Positions 59,144 to 64,000 of a DNA stretch of 64,000 bases are shown here, one piece after another. Each line of letters opens with the position of its first letter. The first letter of the stretch is position 1. Both the position numbers and the translations under genes were made by a program. Location: contig CM057228.1 of NCBI GenBank assembly GCA_029891385.1, positions 61,263,783 to 61,327,782 of the forward strand, in the 5' to 3' direction. The DNA comes from Erythroxylum novogranatense. Lineage: Eukaryota; Streptophyta; Magnoliopsida; Malpighiales; Erythroxylaceae. The notes under the pieces were generated by a model. That model worked only from the letters and a program-made list of their open reading frames with translations, was not told where the DNA came from and did no database searches.

Positions 59144-62100
59144 ATGTCTATTCTAATCTGGAATTGTCAAGGGGTAGGGGGTCTAGTTTTCATACTATCC
59201 TGCATAATTACCTTCAGACTATAGTCCGGGTATTTTCGTTTTAATGAAAACCTGTATTTGTGGCAATAAGGCCAGAAAGTAATCCGAACCTTGGGGTTCG
59301 ATTACTCGTTCAGGGTAGAAGCCGAAGGATTTTCGGGAGAGATATGGATCTTATGAAAAGAAGCTTTTAGGATCTCGATCCTTGTAGCTCACTAGCAATT
59401 CATCCATACCTCCATCCATTATGATTCGTACTTGTTTGATTTTACTGCTGTCTATGCAAGCCCACAAGCCCCATCCCAATAGTACCTCTGGCTGGCGTTA
59501 GAATGGATAGGCAGGTTCTAATATAGGCCTTGGCTCCTAGGGGGAGATTTTAACTCCAAACTGGAAGTAACTGATAAAAGGGGAGGGGCAATGGCAATGC
59601 AAGTAGTGAACACACAATTTCAAGCCTGGGTGCATGGGTTTAGCCTCCATGATCTTGAGTATGTGGGATCCAAGTTTACAAGGCATCGAGACGTGGTTCA
59701 GGCTAGGTTGGATCGTGTTTTTGGTTCCACGAAGTGGCTACAAAATTTCCCGCAAGCGGTCAATTACCACTTACCCTTTCTAGGTTCTGATCATCGATCT
59801 ATGTTGTTGTGCTTCCACCATTCGTCCCCCCAACACACAGGCTCCCAGGCATTCTAATTCCTCAATGCTTGGCTAACTCATCCAGGTTTGATGCGATAAT
59901 AGAAGAGCACTAGGTTTCAAATGAGGTTTTTGTAAACAAATCGTTAGCCCACTTACCCTAACACCTCACAACCTAGACTCACTCAGACTTTGGCAATATC
60001 TTCCATCGGAAAAAAAGATCGTTAGCTCGGTTGCAAGGAATCCAGCAGCTATGACAAAGGATAATCTGGATTATCTTTTAGACTTGGAGCAATAGTTGAG
60101 TGGGGAACTGATGCAGGTTCTGAGTGAGGAAGAGCTATATTAGCATCAGAAAGCCAGATGCGATTGGATTTCAAAGGGAGACCGGAACACTAACTACTAC
60201 CACACCCTCACCCTTACCAAAAGAAAGAAATTGAAGATTGAGAGCCTCAAATTCCCATAGGGCAATAGTCTCTGATCCTGTTCAACTTAGATTGCTAGCT
60301 AGAGACTTCTTTGTCCATTTGTATACTCAAGAGGAAGGACCTCCCCACTGGTTTTCGCTTCCAGGAGCCTTTCCTTCGCTCTTTGTGGATAGCCTCCGCA
60401 TCTTAGCCCAGCCAATCCACCACTTCGAAATCAAGAATGCAGTTTTTGGCATGAATCCGAATAAAACCCCGAGGGTGGATGGTTTTAATGCTCTACTTTT
60501 TCAAAAGAAATGGGGTCAGGTTGGCTCCAAAGTGGCTAAGTACATACAGGAAGTTTTCAGGAAGTAACGCTGGGAGAATGAGTTAAACAATACCATCCTA
60601 GTTTTAATCCCCAAAACTCCCTCCCCTTCTAGTACCGCCCAGTTTCGATCGATTAGCCTTTGCAACGTGATTTACAAGATCATATCCAAAACCATTATTA
60701 ATAGGTTGAAAACACACCTGGACCATTAGTGCAGGAGAACCAATTCAGTTTCATCCTAGGCCGTCAAATTACTGGCAATATCATCATTGCCCAAGAATCC
60801 ATCCACTCCATGCAAAAAAAGAAGGGAGGAAGGGGTACCTTGCGATCAAAGTAGATCTGGAAAAAGCGTATGACCAGCTTCGGATGGGACTTCATCCTAA
60901 ACATGCTGAAGGAAATAGGGTTACTGGAAAACCTCACCTGGGTCATCATGCAGTGTGTGATGACATTGACCATGCAGGTCGATTGGCAAGGCACAATTAT
61001 TGAGCCCTTTAGGCCTTCACGAGGAATTCTCCAGGGTGATCTGATCTCCTCATACCTATTTGTCCTTTGCATGGAACGGCTAGGCCATCTTATCTCGAAA
61101 AAAGTTGATGTCCACTTAAGCTTAGCCCCACTAGCCCCTCTATCTCTCACCTGTTCTTTGCAGATGACCTGATCCTCTTCGTTGAGGCTACGGATTCCCA
61201 GACGCAAATTATAGCAAACACTCTAGAGGTCTTTTGCCAAGCTTTTAGATAAAAAGTTAACACACATAAAACTCATATCTATTTTTTGAGGAACTATCCT
61301 CCGACTCAGTAAAACCTTGGATATTTAGAGTACGAATAATCTGGGTAGATATCTAGGAGTTTCGTTATTTCATGAGCGTACCACAAGACATACATATCAA
61401 CATATACTGGATAACGCGCACAGACATCTAGCTGGGTGGCGTGCAAGACAACTGTCTTTAGCAGGCTGAGTCACCTTAACTCAATTTGTGATTTCAACTT
61501 TACCCATTTTCACTATGCAAACAGTGAGGTCCCCAGACATCTTTGTGATGAATTGGAGAAAATTATGCTAAATTTTATCTGAGGATCCATGAGAGAGCAG
61601 CAAAAAATGCACCTAGTGAAGTAGGATACCGTCTGCTGATTCAAGAAGGCGGGAGGACTAGGCCTGAAACGTATTCGATCTTCTAACGATGCCTTATTTA
61701 CTAAGTCCTTCAACCTTATGGGTCAAGATCATTAGGGCTAAATATCGCATGGACCCACACTATATCGCTCCTAATATTGATAGGAGCGGAGCTTCGGGCA
61801 CTTAGAAAGGAATTTCAGCTACTTGGCAATACGTTCAACAAGGGGTAAAATGGCGAATGGGCAATGGTAGACACATCTCTTTTTGGTTGGATAACTGGGC
61901 GAAGGATTGGGCTCCCCTAATAGGTGTGGCAACATCTCCAATTCCTGAGTTTGTTCTGCACGCAACAGTAGCAGATATGAAAACTGGAGCTGGCAATTGG
62001 CAGTGGACTTTATTCCAACCCTACCTCCCTTCCTCAGTCTGTCTGGATATCGCTGACATAACTCTTACTGCAGACGGCGTAGCGGAGGATAAAATGCAAT

Positions 62101-63188
62101 AGGGTCAAACGGATAATGGTCGATTTACAGTGGCGTCAGCTTACAATTTGATCGAAGGGACCACCTTTGAGGTTAATGCTAGCCTTTGGACCCAAATATG
62201 GAAATGGGCAGGGCCCCAGCAGATTAGGGTTTTTCTTTGGTTGTTGAACAAGAAAAAGCTCTTGATTAATCATTAGAGAGTCATACGTCATGTCGCAACG
62301 GATAGTAAATGCCATGCATATAGACATGAGGAGACTACTCTCCATGTCATTCGTGATTGTCTGAGAGTGCAGGCTTTCTGACGTAAATTTCCATCGAGCA
62401 TAGTGGATACAGACTTCTACCAACAAGACGTGGAGGTATGGGTGAAATCCAACCTTCTGAAACAATCCCAGGTGGTGCAACAGTAATGGGCTACTATCTT
62501 CGAAGTCGCATGCTGGATGATATGGAATTGGCGAAACAAAAGCCTGTTTGAAGTTGACTTTGATTGGCCGGAAGACGGTATGCGAACAATTCTGGAGTAT
62601 GTGAAGTGGATAATTAGAGCAAGGGTGGTGGAGAGCTGTGTGTTTCCGGGATAGGGTTTACCAGTGGGCAGTCTAGTTGGCTGGTCCAAACCGCTGGAGG
62701 ACTGCGCTAAACTCAATATCGACGGAGCGGCTCAACAAGAGTCGTCCTTCATTACAGTTGGGGGTTTAGTTCGGGACTGGCACGGTAAGTGGTGCGGTGG
62801 GTTTATACAGCACATTAGGAGGGGATCTCTGCTAGAGGCTGAACTCTGGGGTATCCACTCAGGGCTCACCTTGGCTTGGTCGCTTAGGTACCGCCGAGTC
62901 ATTATCGAAGTAGATTCCTTAGAGGTCATCAATATTCTTTCCTCTTCCAATACTGCGTCTCCCGTAAATTTTGTTTTGTTGACAGGTACTCGTGCGTTTC
63001 TTCAACAAGATTGTGAGGTCAAAATTCAGCACGTGCATCACGAAGAAAACCAGTGCGCAAATAACCTAACCGCTCTTGTAGTCCTTACCAACCCAGGTTT
63101 GCATTATCTTCAAAAGCCATCAATTTCGATAGTAGAGCTCATCCACCGAGATCAACATGGCGCTCTGTACCGCAGATCGTTGCGATAG
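59144..63188 (+). pseudogene. LINE ORF2: endonuclease, reverse transcriptase, RNase H, broken
   Basis: The start is probably at the ATG at 59144 (MSILIWNCQGVGG), the typical first motif of the AP-type endonuclease; its last motif GSDHRSMLL is near 59785-59811. RT follows with NPNKTPRVDGF (usual form NPxKAPGPDGF), GILQGDLISSYLF near 61022-61060 and FFADDLILF at 61154-61180, whose Asp pair is the active site. A zf-RVT-like segment (VASAYNLI, RVFLWLL) is at about 62130-62250. The RNase H frame 62664-63188 has NIDGA, EAELWGI and EVDSLEV, but the final ADxLA motif reads NNLTA. Many stops and frameshifts separate these parts. The protein would nick DNA and copy its own RNA at the nick; this copy cannot. 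Confidence 0.87.
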
Positions 63189-63245
63189 CTTTCTTCTTTA
63201 TGGTTTTGAGTTTTCATTGTAAAAATAATAATTAATACAAAGATG

Positions 63246-63790
63246 AATAATAAGAATAAATATAATCATTATAATTATAATAATTGATTAAAATGAATGA
63301 ATGATTACTTGATAGTAAATGGTTTGCTAAAAATATTAAAAATAAAAGTTAGTAAAATTTTTGTTTTACATGAAATTTTAATATATTAATTAATTATATT
63401 GAATATTATTTTGATTAATTATATTTTGATTAATTAATTACATTGTAATATTATTTTAGTTAATTATAATATTATTTTAATTAATATTAATTAATTAATT
63501 AAAATTTAATTAACTATATTGTAATAATATTTTCATTAATAATATTTTAATTAATAAATTAATTATATAATTAATAAATTAATTATATTTTAATTATATT
63601 TTAATTAATTATATTTAATTATAAAAAATTGAAAAAGATATGAAGGGAGTATCACTTAGAAATAGTTGTCATTCCTCTCATACTTGAAGGCTAATAATGA
63701 TAATATATAACCAACTACTCTTTTTTCATCCAATACCTACTGAACTTTTCCCAAATTCAGATCACTCTTTAATCTAAGAGTCCTCTTCTC
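63246..63790. repeat. diverged AT-rich MITE remnant related to 52067-52725
   Basis: It shares ordered words with the Harbinger-type MITE: TATAATCATTATAATTA, GAATGAATGATTAC, TAAAAATATT, AATTAATTAATTA runs and AACCAACTACTC. The terminal inverted repeats are not recognisable and the left end is cut by the LINE. It looks like an older member of the same family. Confidence 0.55.
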
Positions 63791-64000
63791 GGTGGTGGGA
63801 TCTAACTTATTCCATATTTGAAAATCAAAGAAATTAAGAGATGTGCCTAAACATGACTTTTTTTATCTTAATTACCGGAAAAAAAAAAGAGTTTTACAGT
63901 TTACGAAAGTATTAAAAAAATCAAATTTTAATGTGTATAACAATTTGAAAAGGATATTAACGTCCTATTTTAATTAATTAAGTTTTAACTTAAGTAATTT
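63791..64000. other. AT-rich DNA, nothing recognised
   Basis: No gene, terminus or repeat unit could be supported up to the end of the window. Confidence 0.5.

Larger units (their letters stand above)
57406..63245 (+). mobile_element. plant L1-type LINE with RNase H, decayed
   Basis: A non-LTR retrotransposon in plus orientation with ORF1 (DUF4283 and CCHC knuckle) and ORF2 (endonuclease, RT, zf-RVT, RNase H). The 5' limit is uncertain: if the MITE at 57213 inserted into the LINE leader, the element could begin near 57090. A 12-bp repeat AATAATAAGAAT at 57078-57089 and 63246-63257 would then be its target duplication. No clear poly(A) tail is seen. Its base composition is visibly richer in G+C than the surrounding DNA. 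Confidence 0.85.

Noticed and set aside
60764..62480. Minus-strand frames across the LINE
   Set aside because: They are antisense to readable RT, zf-RVT and linker motifs on the plus strand.

Overview
This is nuclear DNA of a flowering plant, almost certainly a eudicot. The only host gene I can support is an ARGONAUTE2-type gene on the minus strand (53243-56936, three exons, 990 residues). Its 3' UTR carries a near-perfect complement of miR403, a microRNA-AGO2 pair known from eudicots. The rest is transposable-element sequence in layers: Ty3/gypsy chromovirus LTR retrotransposons, a non-autonomous CACTA-like DNA transposon, MITEs and a decayed plant L1-type LINE.

Layout. 1-1055: AT-rich DNA with a TA/GATA microsatellite. 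1061-12100: element 1, a complete but decayed minus-strand chromovirus with about 3-kb LTRs, PBS, PPT and a 5-bp target duplication (GTACC). 12415-27677: element 2, a second minus-strand chromovirus that lacks its PBS and the start of gag; its 3' LTR was split by a 4.8-kb solo LTR (15215-20029, TSD CTATC). 27678-28655: an unclassified flank. 28656-53107: a rearranged block of CACTA sequence, an inverted copy of element 2 and flank (37218-45229) and an inverted piece of the solo LTR (45230-48481). 53108-57204: AGO2 with its 3' UTR and short promoter. 57213-57397: a small hAT-like MITE. About 57406-63245: a LINE with DUF4283/zinc-knuckle ORF1 and endonuclease-RT-RNase H ORF2, both broken. 63246-64000: AT-rich MITE-like remnant and plain AT-rich DNA.

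The main structural result is that 28656-53107 can be derived from one simple ancestral locus (solo LTR, element 2, flank, CACTA, AGO2). One passage along the + strand to 31390 is followed by a jump back to the 29008 equivalent, then a switch to the opposite strand that copies the locus backwards for about 16 kb (losing 883 bp on the way), then a switch back at the 29009 equivalent. This is the layout called DUP-TRP/INV-DUP, normally put down to template switching. The arms share stop codons and a missing RNase H catalytic residue, so copying came after the element had died. Some differences between copies look like consensus noise, so an assembly artefact must be excluded. The rearranged block ends a few bases beyond the miR403 site of AGO2, so an RNA-silencing gene sits beside a 10.7-kb inverted repeat and appears to take its mRNA 3' end from a transposon.

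All statements come from reading the sequence by eye. No alignment, database search or expression data were available.
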